In this document: piece after piece, positions 33,585 through 42,168 of the stretch
Position numbering within the stretch: position 1 is the first letter of the stretch
Layout of the letters: each line of letters starts with the position of its first letter
Assembly (NCBI GenBank): GCA_902779125.1
Contig: CACZAC010000019.1
Location: forward strand, 1-44,417
Reading direction: 5' to 3'
Source of the DNA: an uncultured Bacteroidales bacterium
GTDB lineage: Bacteria; Bacteroidota; Bacteroidia; Bacteroidales; Muribaculaceae
Length of the DNA stretch: 44,417 bases
The notes under the pieces: generated by a model
What the model was told of the DNA's origin: nothing
What the model saw: only the letters and a program-made list of their open reading frames with translations
The model's database searches: none
Made by a program: the position numbers and the translations under genes

Positions 33585-33636
33585 TTTTTAATAAATTTAT
33601 TAAACACTATTTATAATGATTAGACGATATTTTTGG

Positions 33637-33667
33637 CAAAAGTAATACAAATTTCTTATTCAGCCAA
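33637..33667 (-). promoter_or_regulatory. Promoter of the OmpA-family gene
   Basis: On the - strand: TTG (33667-33665), 20 nt, TACTTTTG (33644-33637). Leader about 50 nt. Confidence 0.65.
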
Positions 33668-33971
33668 AATTTAACATTCATTAAGAATGAAAAATGGTCA
33701 AAAAAGACGATTTTAAGCGTAATTTGAGACATTTTCACTCCAAAAAACCTAATTTTTGGCCTTACAGCATAGTATAGCAAGCAAAATTACTCAAAAAAAC
33801 GGAAAAGTACAAATAATTATATTGAAAATTCACGTTTTATACTCCGTTTTTCATGAAATCTCAAAAAAAACACCCCGTTTAATGCAACATAACTACATAA
33901 TATGCATGTTATCGATACAAACTGTTACATATCAACTGTTGTCTGCCATCCAATGCGAAAGCCGGTATCTT
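33668..33971. other. Intergenic, no gene seen
   Basis: A+T-rich, with several A or T runs and no convincing hairpin or open frame. It separates the OmpA promoter from the stop of the dockerin-bearing gene. Confidence 0.6.
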
Positions 33972-34655
33972 TTATCTGCCAACGATGATGTCAATCACAT
34001 CGTTGATGTCGGCTAAACCTATTTCCTGATCACCGTTCACGTCGGCATTTCCAATCAGGGTTCCATCTGTGGTCTTACCCATGATGACTTCCACAATGGC
34101 ATTAATGTCGGCCACGCTGACCTCTCCATCCTGGTTCACGTCTCCCTTGAGCACCGTAGTCGTTACAATCTGTCTGACAGCGCCATTGCTGTTGACATCG
34201 CCTTTCCATGAGGCGAAACGCAGCCTAGCGTTTGCCATGGTCTTGGGAACAGTGATGGAAAACTTCACGATATTGGTGCGGCTCACCGTGGCAGACGTCA
34301 GGTTATAGGTAACCGAATCCACCGCCACACCGTTGGCATCAAGCAGAGCCGCCGTCAGCCCCACCTTATCCACATTGAAGTTTGAACTCTGCCATTGGTC
34401 AGTCATCCAAGTCACTGTCATGTTGATTGTCTGCCTCCCGTAGCACTGGAATTGGGGAGATGTCAATGTGAGGGGGAAGCCCAGGCTGTTGGTGTAAAGC
34501 ACGATTCGGTTATTCAGAATCGTATTGACATTGAGTTCAATCGAGGGATTGGAGTAAATCCAGCCCACATAGCTGTCAGAGCCGAACTGAGGCACCTGGC
34601 TCATGGCAGACAGTGCAATCAGCAGTGAGGAAACTAAAGGTATCAATCTTTTCAT
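33972..34655 (-). CDS. Secreted protein with C-terminal dockerin-like repeats
   Basis: 227 residues. Signal peptide (KRLIPLVSSLLIALSAMSQ), a beta-rich middle (about 25-160) of unknown family, then two Ca2+-binding dockerin type I-like repeats at the end (GDVNQDGEVSVADINAIVEVI and NADVNGDQEIGLADINDVIDII). The middle may be a cohesin- or carbohydrate-binding-like sandwich, but this is unproven. Similar tails occur on the proteins at 37204-38946 and 39835-41973. Confidence 0.82.
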   Translation of the reverse strand: MKRLIPLVSSLLIALSAMSQVPQFGSDSYVGWIYSNPSIELNVNTILNNRIVLYTNSLGFPLTLTSPQFQCYGRQTINMTVTWMTDQWQSSNFNVDKVGLTAALLDANGVAVDSVTYNLTSATVSRTNIVKFSITVPKTMANARLRFASWKGDVNSNGAVRQIVTTTVLKGDVNQDGEVSVADINAIVEVIMGKTTDGTLIGNADVNGDQEIGLADINDVIDIIVGR

Positions 34656-34719
34656 AGCAATATCTGATTTTATTGATTATTTACGGTACTCGAAGATACA
34701 ATCTTATCCAAACTAAGAG

Positions 34720-34750
34720 CAAAGGTATAACATTTTGAACAAATACACAA
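34720..34750 (-). promoter_or_regulatory. Promoter of the dockerin-bearing gene
   Basis: On the - strand: TTG (34750-34748), 20 nt, TACCTTTG (34727-34720), about 65 nt before the ATG. Confidence 0.65.
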
Positions 34751-34774
34751 CAGGCACGCAAGAAAAGGGCACTG

Positions 34775-34821
34775 AAACAAAAAACCGGTGAAAGCCTTGC
34801 CGAAGCATAGCCCTCACCGGT
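34775..34821 (-). terminator. Terminator of htpG
   Basis: Stem ACCGGTGA/TCACCGGT (34784-34791 with 34814-34821), followed on the - strand by TTTTTTGTTT. It overlaps the far side of the next gene's promoter region. Confidence 0.75.
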
Positions 34822-34852
34822 GAGATGAACATTTATCAGCTTATTAGAATAA

Positions 34853-36907
34853 TTACTTGAGCAAACCGATGGAACGTTTCAAGAAGCGGGTCAGTCCCTC
34901 GCCCTTGAGCATTCCGTTGCTCAGCAGAGCGATGTCGATGAGCTGGTGGACGCGGCTGTCACCGGCAGCGTATGCGGTAACGATGTCAGCCTTCTTCTTG
35001 CGCAACTCGTCGAGGTGCTTCTCGTTGTCCTCGAGGTCTTTCTTCTTGTCCTCGGGCAGTTCTTTATTGTCCTTCTTGAGGTCACGGATGGCATTGACCA
35101 CATTCTGGGTGGCGGTGATGTCCTCGTTCACAGGCTTGAGTTCGGCATCAAGCGACTGCTCGGCCTGTTCGATGACCTTCTGGATGAGCGGGTGTTTGGT
35201 ATTGAGCACCATGCTGTACATGTTGGGCATGTCGCCATAGAAACTCATGCCTGGCTGGAAACGTGCCATGTCCTTCATGCGGCGCATATACTCAGCCTGG
35301 GTGATGACTACAGGCTGGTCGTCGGGTGCCATAGCGGCAAAGCTGACCATAAATTCGGCCTTTTCGACAGGGGGAATCTGCGAGTTGAAGAGCGTTCGGG
35401 CGATTTCCTGCTGCTCAGGCGTGAACTGCGCTTTGAACTCTTCCTGCTTGCGGATGAGGTTGTCGAGCACATCGCTGTCCACGCGCACAAAGCGCATCTT
35501 TTCCTTTTCCATCTTCTGCTCCAGCATGCTCACGAAGGGCACGTCCAGCTCGCCATTCATCATCAGCACGTCATAGCCCTTGTCGGTGGCTGCCTTGATG
35601 TAGGCATACTGCGCCTCCTTATCGGTGGCATACAGGCAGATGAGGTTGCCGTCCTTGTCTTTCTGTTCACCCTCGATGAGCTTGCGGTAGTCCTCAATCT
35701 TGAAGAACTTGCCGTCGCAGTTCTCGAGCAAGGCGAACTTCAGGCCTGACTCGCAGAACTTTTCGTCGCTCAGCATACCGTACTCGATGAAGATTTTGAT
35801 GTCATTCCACTTCTTCTCCAAGTCGTCGGGCTGGTTCTTGGCAATCTCCTCGAGACGGGCGGCGACCTTCTTGGTGATATAGGTCGAAATCTTCTTCACG
35901 GCACGGTCACTCTGCAGGTAGCTGCGCGACACGTTCAGCGGGATGTCAGGGCTGTCGATGACGCCCTGCAGCAGCATCAGCCAGTCGGGGACAACGCCCT
36001 CTACACTATCGGTGACATAGACCTGGTTGCAGTAGAGCTGGATGCGGTCCTTGCGGATGTCCAGGTTGTTCTTGATTTTGGGGAAATAGAGGATACCCGT
36101 CAAGGTGAAGGGATAGTCCACGTTGAGGTGAATCCAAAACAGGGGGTCGTCCTGCATCGGCTCGATGGCATGGTAGAACTTCAGGTAGTCCTCGTCCTTG
36201 AGGTCGGCGGGCATGCGCGACCACAGGGGTTCCACGTCGTTGATGACCTTGTCCTTGTCGGTATCCTGATATTTACCGTCCTTCCATTCCTGTTCCTTAC
36301 CGAAGATGATGGGCACAGGCAGGAAGCGGCAATATTTCTTCAACAGGCCCTCGATGCGTGCTGGCTCGAGGAATTCTTTCTCATCGTCGTCGAGGGTGAG
36401 GATGATATCGGTGCCTCGTTCAGCCTTGTCACAGTCCTCCATTTCAAACTCGGGAGAGCCGTCACAGGTCCAGCTGACGGCCTTGGCACCCTCCTGCCAG
36501 CTCAGGGTGCGGATTTCCACTTTCTTGGCAACCATAAATGCCGAGTAGAAACCCAGACCGAAATGGCCGATGATGGCATTGGCGTTGTCCTTGTATTTCT
36601 CGAGGAACTCTTCGGCTCCCGAGAAGGCAATCTGGTTGATGTACTTGTCGATTTCCTCGGCAGTCATGCCGATGCCGCTATCGCTCACGGTGAGCGTTCC
36701 GGCTTCCTTATCCACGGCGATGTTTACAGTCAGACCCTCGGTCGAACCCTTAAAGTCGCCTGCTCCCTGCAGGGTCTTGAGCTTCTGAGTGGCATCAACG
36801 GCGTTGCTTACCAGCTCACGCAGGAAAATCTCGTGGTCACTGTACAAAAATTTCTTAATAACGGGGAAGATGTTGTTGGTCGTTACCCCAATAGTTCCTT
36901 TTGGCAT
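34853..36907 (-). CDS. htpG: Hsp90-family chaperone HtpG
   Basis: 684 residues, somewhat longer than E. coli HtpG. The N-terminal ATPase has the GHKL motifs (FLRELVSNAVDAT, VSDSGIGMT, IGHFGLGFYSAF). The middle domain (NVSRSYLQSD) and C-terminal dimerisation domain follow, with a charged helical insert near the C-terminus (about 600-650: Lys/Asp/Glu-rich). ATP-dependent cytosolic chaperone. It is a single gene with its own terminator. Confidence 0.96.
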   Translation of the reverse strand: MPKGTIGVTTNNIFPVIKKFLYSDHEIFLRELVSNAVDATQKLKTLQGAGDFKGSTEGLTVNIAVDKEAGTLTVSDSGIGMTAEEIDKYINQIAFSGAEEFLEKYKDNANAIIGHFGLGFYSAFMVAKKVEIRTLSWQEGAKAVSWTCDGSPEFEMEDCDKAERGTDIILTLDDDEKEFLEPARIEGLLKKYCRFLPVPIIFGKEQEWKDGKYQDTDKDKVINDVEPLWSRMPADLKDEDYLKFYHAIEPMQDDPLFWIHLNVDYPFTLTGILYFPKIKNNLDIRKDRIQLYCNQVYVTDSVEGVVPDWLMLLQGVIDSPDIPLNVSRSYLQSDRAVKKISTYITKKVAARLEEIAKNQPDDLEKKWNDIKIFIEYGMLSDEKFCESGLKFALLENCDGKFFKIEDYRKLIEGEQKDKDGNLICLYATDKEAQYAYIKAATDKGYDVLMMNGELDVPFVSMLEQKMEKEKMRFVRVDSDVLDNLIRKQEEFKAQFTPEQQEIARTLFNSQIPPVEKAEFMVSFAAMAPDDQPVVITQAEYMRRMKDMARFQPGMSFYGDMPNMYSMVLNTKHPLIQKVIEQAEQSLDAELKPVNEDITATQNVVNAIRDLKKDNKELPEDKKKDLEDNEKHLDELRKKKADIVTAYAAGDSRVHQLIDIALLSNGMLKGEGLTRFLKRSIGLLK

Positions 36908-37126
36908 AATTTATTGTAGTTTTTGAGTATTAATTGTCAGCAAATGGGCCTCGCCTGGGCGTGGCCGTTCCACCACTCCACCTCAAATAATATGCCATTA
37001 TATAATAAGGTGACAAATCGTCACCCCAGGCTGACAGGATTGAGTTCAGCAATACCCAAGCCACAAGCAATTCTAGTGATATACCACACATTATTCATAA
37101 ACCATCAAATAAAGATACCAAATAAC

Positions 37127-37157
37127 TTGCCATGCGGAATGATTCCGCTTATCTTTG
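37127..37157 (+). promoter_or_regulatory. Promoter of the CotH-like gene
   Basis: TTG (37127-37129), 20 nt, TATCTTTG (37150-37157). Leader about 40 nt to the ATG at 37204. Confidence 0.7.
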
Positions 37158-37203
37158 CAAGTTGAAAAACTAATAAAATTTAAAACCATTAATAATTGCA
37201 ATC

Positions 37204-38946
37204 ATGACAAAAAGAATCATCATCTCTTTTATGGTCATCTGTCTGTCTATTATGACGGCAACAGGGCAGGTATTGTTTGATGGTAAGGAGCCGGCTGTTG
37301 ATAAATTGACGGGCACTTGGTTGCTCACGGTTCCCGAAGCGGCATTTGGCACAGATTATACCATGACTGTGACGCTCGGAGATTCGGTAAAACAGTGCTT
37401 AATCAACGGTACGGATGTAAAAGACCATTACACTTTCGCCAACGTCCAACCCGGGACCGACTATCGTTTGCGGGAAGTGACCACAACAGGCGATGTTGTC
37501 AACGTCAAAATCCAGTTCACATACTGGCCCGTGATACAAATCTACGGCTCTTACGAGAAGAGACCTTACCACGAGGGTACTGTCATCTATACGCATCCGG
37601 ATTCGAGTGCGAAGCAGACCTTCAGTTCCCGCGTGCGTTGGGCTGGCAGTTCAACTGCCCAGAGTAGCCGCAAGAAGCATAATTTCCACTTGAAGTTCTA
37701 TAACGAGGACGGCAGCAAGAAGGATATGTCCTTCTTCGGTCTGCGCAGTGACTTCCACTGGCGGTTGGATGCCGGTCAAGTGGATTTTGCACGCGTGCGC
37801 AACCGTGTCTGCAAGGACATTTGGGCTGACTTTGCCCATGCTCCCTATTATGCCTCCTATGAGCCCAAAACGCCCCGCAATTATGTGCGCGGTGATTTTG
37901 TCGAGGTGTTCCTTAACGACGAATACATGGGAATCTATAGCCTGAATGAACACATGGACCGGCAGCAGCTTAAACTCAAGCAATATGATTACGAGAACGG
38001 CGTTTTCCATGGCGGCTTGTGGAAGCCGATGTCCTGGAGCTATGCTACGGTCTTCAGCAGTCTGCCAAGCATTGATGCCAACCAGAAGGCTTGGGATAAA
38101 TTCTATGTGAAGTATCCCAATATCGATGACGTGAAACCGACCAATTTCCAGACGCCGTACAATGCGATTAAGTTTACTTTAAACGCCAGCGACGAGTTGT
38201 TCCTTGACAGTGCCAAATACTACTTTGACATTCCTGTTTTTAGGGACTATTATCTGTTCACGATTCTGCTGCAGGCGCCCGACAACATCGGCAAGAACCT
38301 CTACTATGCGTGCTATGATGTCCAGACCGACAAACGCTTGACAATCGCAATATGGGACCTTGATTGCACCCAGGGGCAGTATTGGAGCAATGTCGGCGGT
38401 GACTACCACCATGCCAACGTGGGTCCTGAAGTGGACTTCAGGGGGGACGGTTATCTGGGAGCACACCAGGCGTTCAAACGGTTATGGACAACAGATCCGT
38501 CCTTCCATGGCCTGGCGACTGAACGCTATTGGGAACTGCGCGGCACCATTTTTAATCCTGACAGCATCATTGCCCGATTTCAGGCCTATTTCAATGAGAT
38601 GAAGAGCTGTGGAGCCGACCTGCGGGAAATCAGACGATGGGGTTATACAAGCGACCTGGCAGGCCGAGAACTGAATTTTGATACCGAGCTGGAGTACCTG
38701 CGCGACTGGTGGACCCGTCACATCGCCTTTCTCGACACACATGTCTTTATCCCCTACCCGCTTGGAGACGTGAACTTTGACCGAGTGGTCGATGTCAACG
38801 ATGTCACGATACTCATTGACTATATGCTGGGGAATCAAGACACATGCATCAATGTTGACAAGGCCGACTATACCAGGGACGGCATTATCAACATGGCAGA
38901 CATCATTGATATCATTGATGTACTATTTCAACAAACAGCCCCTTGA
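37204..38946 (+). CDS. Secreted CotH-kinase-family protein with dockerin-like tail
   Basis: 580 residues. Signal peptide (RIIISFMVICLSIMTATGQ). The CotH-like core spans about 135-500: SRVRWAGSSTAQSSRKKHN, LRSDFHWRLDAGQVDFARVRN, FLNDEYMGIYSLNEHMDR (the conserved G-Y-L-E-DR motif) and WDLDCTQGQ. At the C-terminus (about 521-580) are two dockerin-like repeats (GDVNFDRVVDVNDVTILIDYM and KADYTRDGIINMADIIDII). CotH proteins are atypical protein kinases in spore coats; in Bacteroidetes they are secreted and of unknown substrate. Confidence 0.88.
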   Translation: MTKRIIISFMVICLSIMTATGQVLFDGKEPAVDKLTGTWLLTVPEAAFGTDYTMTVTLGDSVKQCLINGTDVKDHYTFANVQPGTDYRLREVTTTGDVVNVKIQFTYWPVIQIYGSYEKRPYHEGTVIYTHPDSSAKQTFSSRVRWAGSSTAQSSRKKHNFHLKFYNEDGSKKDMSFFGLRSDFHWRLDAGQVDFARVRNRVCKDIWADFAHAPYYASYEPKTPRNYVRGDFVEVFLNDEYMGIYSLNEHMDRQQLKLKQYDYENGVFHGGLWKPMSWSYATVFSSLPSIDANQKAWDKFYVKYPNIDDVKPTNFQTPYNAIKFTLNASDELFLDSAKYYFDIPVFRDYYLFTILLQAPDNIGKNLYYACYDVQTDKRLTIAIWDLDCTQGQYWSNVGGDYHHANVGPEVDFRGDGYLGAHQAFKRLWTTDPSFHGLATERYWELRGTIFNPDSIIARFQAYFNEMKSCGADLREIRRWGYTSDLAGRELNFDTELEYLRDWWTRHIAFLDTHVFIPYPLGDVNFDRVVDVNDVTILIDYMLGNQDTCINVDKADYTRDGIINMADIIDIIDVLFQQTAP

Positions 38947-38958
38947 GATGTAACCCTC

Positions 38959-39198
38959 TCAATCCTCGAGCAGGCGGACATAGCCGCAGATGCCCTCTTC
39001 GCGGTTGATGACGCTGTAAAGGTCAGGCTCATCGACGACCTCCCAGCCTGTCGGGTCGGTCGGGTCTATGCTATGCTCGAGCATATCGCACAGCTCGGCA
39101 AATTTGTCTGATGCTGCCTGCTCGTCCTTGCAATTGTAGACGTCGCTCATCGCACCGTCCTCGGTCTGATATTCAAAAACCACTCGATATTTCATCAT
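38959..39198 (-). CDS. Small hypothetical protein
   Basis: 79 residues, acidic, no signal or membrane segment. Pattern of two short strands, a helix and C-terminal strands (KYRVVFEYQTEDG ... CGYVRLLED). I do not recognise it. It starts 6 nt after the FNT-channel stop on the same strand, so it is likely co-transcribed with it. Confidence 0.72.
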   Translation of the reverse strand: MMKYRVVFEYQTEDGAMSDVYNCKDEQAASDKFAELCDMLEHSIDPTDPTGWEVVDEPDLYSVINREEGICGYVRLLED

Positions 39199-39204
39199 CA
39201 GTTT

Positions 39205-39810
39205 TCAGTCTTTTGACGGGTTGGGGGCGGCGAGTTGGAGGGTGCGGTAGAGGTTGCATCCGATGAAGTTGCCCAATATCGACGCCAGGTAAACAAAGAA
39301 CGCTTGTGTTGTCCAGTCTGTTATGCCCAGGGCAAGGGAGTAGTAGAAAGCGTCGGCGATACTGTGCACAAAGCCGCACATGATGAACAGGGGAATGCCG
39401 AAGAGGAGCGGCAACCACATCTGCTGGCGGGCGAAGTTGACAACAGTGGTCATGATGAATCCGCAGAAAATGGCAAGTAGCGTCACGTTCCAGAATCCCT
39501 TCTCGAGACGGGTGTCCACGATGTTGCGGGCAGTGTCGGTCAATTCGGGGATTGCGCTCCTGATGGCAAATGCCACAAGTGCGCACCCAACAATGTTGCC
39601 AAGGATGATTACAGGCAATTCAATCCAGTCACGCTTGGTTTCCACAAACCCGCTCACGCCAGTGTAAAGCTTCATCTTGTAGCAGACCACAGTGATCAGG
39701 CCAAAAGAGAAAAGCACAGCACCAATGATGCCCCCCACCTTGAGGAATGCCACTCCTCCAAGTGAGATGCAGATTCCGGCAAGGATTGAATCAACGATGG
39801 TTTTTCGCAT
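39205..39810 (-). CDS. Formate/nitrite transporter family channel
   Basis: About 201 residues from the Met at 39810 (RKTIVDSILAGICISLGG, the usual FNT beginning); an in-frame Met at 39834 is less likely. Six hydrophobic segments, with YTGVSGFVETKRDW after the second and GNIVGCALVAF, FVHSIADAFYYSLA and LGNFIGCNL later, fit the FocA/NirC pentameric anion channels, although this is a short member. Inner membrane. The substrate (formate, nitrite, hydrosulfide or another small anion) is not deducible. Confidence 0.85.
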   Translation of the reverse strand: MRKTIVDSILAGICISLGGVAFLKVGGIIGAVLFSFGLITVVCYKMKLYTGVSGFVETKRDWIELPVIILGNIVGCALVAFAIRSAIPELTDTARNIVDTRLEKGFWNVTLLAIFCGFIMTTVVNFARQQMWLPLLFGIPLFIMCGFVHSIADAFYYSLALGITDWTTQAFFVYLASILGNFIGCNLYRTLQLAAPNPSKD

Positions 39811-39834
39811 AAACACCCTCGTTTTTAACAGCAA

Positions 39835-40002
39835 TTACCGGTTGCCGTACATTTCCTCGTAGTATTTCTGGTAATCGCCGCTGGTGACGCTTTGTACCCA
39901 GGGCTGGTTGTCGAGGTTCCAGCGGATGGTCTTTTCAATGCCTTCGATGAAAGGCGTCTCGGGATACCAGCCGAGTTCGCGGGCAATCTTGCTGGGGTCG
40001 AT
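39835..40002 (-). repeat. Direct repeat copy A: displaced 3' end of rfbB
   Basis: 168 nt, the last 56 codons of an rfbB gene including stop, in frame with the upstream secreted-protein gene. It matches 42001-42168 at 160 of 168 positions; 7 of the 8 differences are silent and one changes Thr to Ile. Confidence 0.95.
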
Positions 40003-41973
40003 ACTGTAGCTGGATAGGGTCACCTGGTGGGCGGGCTTCTCCGAGTCATAAGCGTCGCTGCCCTGTTCGGCCGTCACGCCCATCGTGAAGGTGCCGCTCT
40101 CGACGGCCACCATCTTAAAGGTTACTCCATTCACTGAAAAAGCCTCAAATTCCCATGGCCAGAAACCAGTGCCCAGCAGGTAGTCGATGAGCGTGGTCAC
40201 GTCGGCGATGTTGATGTTGCCGTCTTTGTCGCAGTCCGCATTTGTCTTGCTAACGCCGTTGCCATCACCACTCAACAGATAGTCGATCAAGTCCGTCACA
40301 TCACTGATGTTCACATAGCCGTCACAGTTCACATCGCCAATCTCGGTATAGACAGTCACCATACAGGTATCAGGTACTGCCTTGCCATCAGTAGAGCTGA
40401 CAATGACCATCGTTGTGCCTTCGGCCCTTCCTGCCACCTGAACAACACCATTCATCAAGCGAGCAACAGCAACATTTAGGTCACTTGATGTCACCTTGAG
40501 TTCCGTAGACAACGGCGACATGCTAGGCGTTAGTGTAATCATGTGGTTAGGCAACACATGGGCGACATGCTGGTCTAGGGTGATAAAGATGGTTGTCTCA
40601 ATGACCGTCACATGACAAATCGCTTGCTTGTCCATAAAGGATGCGGTGATGTCACACTCGCCTATCCCAACAGCTGTCACCACACCGCCATTGACAGTAG
40701 CTACAGCTTCATCACTCGAAGACCATACAATATTCTGGGTATAAGTAGCCCCTTCAGGCGTAACAGTGGCAGAAAGTGTTACCTGCTTAGTCTGCTCAAT
40801 AGTCACCTCTGTCTGGTCCAAAGTCACAGCAATAGGATTAACCACAGTCACATGGCACACTGCTCGCTTATCAAGGCAACTTGCCACAATGTCACATTCG
40901 CCCTCTCCCTTTGCAGTCACTATACCATTGTTCACAACAGCTACCTGTGGGTTGCTGGTCGACCAAATGACGGAATTTGGAGTAGCATTATTAGGAGATA
41001 CCGTAGCAGTAAGGGTCATGGCATTACCACCCATCAACATTTCGGCCTCATAGCTATTGAGCGACACGCTTCCGGGCTCCACAGCGTCAGTTCTGATATC
41101 AGCAAAATTACGCCAATAGTCTGCCATGAAATAATTGGTAAATGACGCTCCAGACACATGGAGTACCGCATTATAACCCAAGAAAGTATTATTATCACAC
41201 TCGGGAGGCATAGCAGCAAACGAATAAATGGCACTGGGATTTACTTGCAGCCCCTTAATTGAATTAACGCTATTAGTAATGTAGAGGATATTGTTTATAT
41301 AGAAGACTCCATCGAATATTCTATAATCAGCGGTCACGACGTCACTAACATCACCATCAAGTTCTGAGATAGCCTTTATAGTAGTACTACTATTTATAGT
41401 AAAAGGCGCTGAATACTGTGTCGATTCCATCGTGGGAGTAGAGCCGTTTGTAGTATAATAAATATTGGCACCTTCTGACACACAATAGATGCATATCAAA
41501 ACTGGACCAGAATACATACCACTTGGTGGTGTTATAATAGGAGTAAGAGAATCATTCACGGTTACGATAATCTTGGTGGCACGTACCTGATTGCTCGATG
41601 CAGTGAATACCACATAGGACGAAGCACCGGTCCACGTTCCGATTGCACCTTCATAAGCATAGGAGCCCGAAGCTACAGTGAAGCAGCCAGGACCATACTG
41701 CGCATCGCCTTCGGCGGTACACTCAAACACAATCTTGCTGATAACGCCAACCGAAGAGGTAAAGGTCACAGTCTGTTTTTTGTAGAAGCGATATTGTGCT
41801 GAGTTTGCTAAGCCAGTGGAAACGTCGATTCTTACGCCATCTTTCTCAATGGTAAAAGCCTGTGCCGTACCGGGGCTGTTACCATTGTCGACACCAGCCA
41901 CAAACTCGATGTCAAGAGCCCATATGGCTGATGTCAGCAAACACATGGTTAATATAGTAACAAGTCTCTTCAT
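39835..41973 (-). CDS. Chimeric secreted Big2/dockerin protein ending in an RfbB C-terminus
   Basis: 712 residues. Signal peptide (KRLVTILTMCLLTSAIWA), an N-terminal beta domain, a chitobiase-type C-terminal-like module (about 150-220: PPSGMYSGPV, ANIYYTTNGSTPT), three Big2-like Ig modules (about 300-540), a dockerin-like pair (about 544-605), and then the opening of an FGE-sulfatase domain (VNGVTFKMVAVESGTFTMG, KPAHQVTLSSYSI). At that point the FGE domain stops and the last 55 residues, from IDPSKIARELGWYPETP, are the C-terminus of dTDP-glucose 4,6-dehydratase, nearly identical to the next gene's. The FGE domain is thus truncated and the tail is foreign. It starts 27 nt after the rfbB stop. 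Confidence 0.88.
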   Translation of the reverse strand: MKRLVTILTMCLLTSAIWALDIEFVAGVDNGNSPGTAQAFTIEKDGVRIDVSTGLANSAQYRFYKKQTVTFTSSVGVISKIVFECTAEGDAQYGPGCFTVASGSYAYEGAIGTWTGASSYVVFTASSNQVRATKIIVTVNDSLTPIITPPSGMYSGPVLICIYCVSEGANIYYTTNGSTPTMESTQYSAPFTINSSTTIKAISELDGDVSDVVTADYRIFDGVFYINNILYITNSVNSIKGLQVNPSAIYSFAAMPPECDNNTFLGYNAVLHVSGASFTNYFMADYWRNFADIRTDAVEPGSVSLNSYEAEMLMGGNAMTLTATVSPNNATPNSVIWSTSNPQVAVVNNGIVTAKGEGECDIVASCLDKRAVCHVTVVNPIAVTLDQTEVTIEQTKQVTLSATVTPEGATYTQNIVWSSSDEAVATVNGGVVTAVGIGECDITASFMDKQAICHVTVIETTIFITLDQHVAHVLPNHMITLTPSMSPLSTELKVTSSDLNVAVARLMNGVVQVAGRAEGTTMVIVSSTDGKAVPDTCMVTVYTEIGDVNCDGYVNISDVTDLIDYLLSGDGNGVSKTNADCDKDGNINIADVTTLIDYLLGTGFWPWEFEAFSVNGVTFKMVAVESGTFTMGVTAEQGSDAYDSEKPAHQVTLSSYSIDPSKIARELGWYPETPFIEGIEKTIRWNLDNQPWVQSVTSGDYQKYYEEMYGNR

Positions 41974-42000
41974 AAAATAGTCTTTGTTCTATTAATCGAT

Positions 42001-42168
42001 TTAGCGGTTGCCGTACATTTCCTCGTAGTACTTCTGGTAGTCGCCGCTGGTGACGCTCTGTACCCAGGGCTGGTTGTCGAGGTTCCAGCGGATGGTCTTT
42101 TCAATGCCCTCGGTGAAAGGCGTCTCGGGGTACCAGCCGAGCTCGCGGGCAATCTTGCTGGGGTCGAT
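42001..42168 (-). repeat. Direct repeat copy B: 3' end of intact rfbB
   Basis: Matches copy A at 39835-40002 in the same orientation, offset by 2,166 bp. The match stops at the ATC codon where the reading enters the FGE-like sequence in copy A. Confidence 0.95.
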
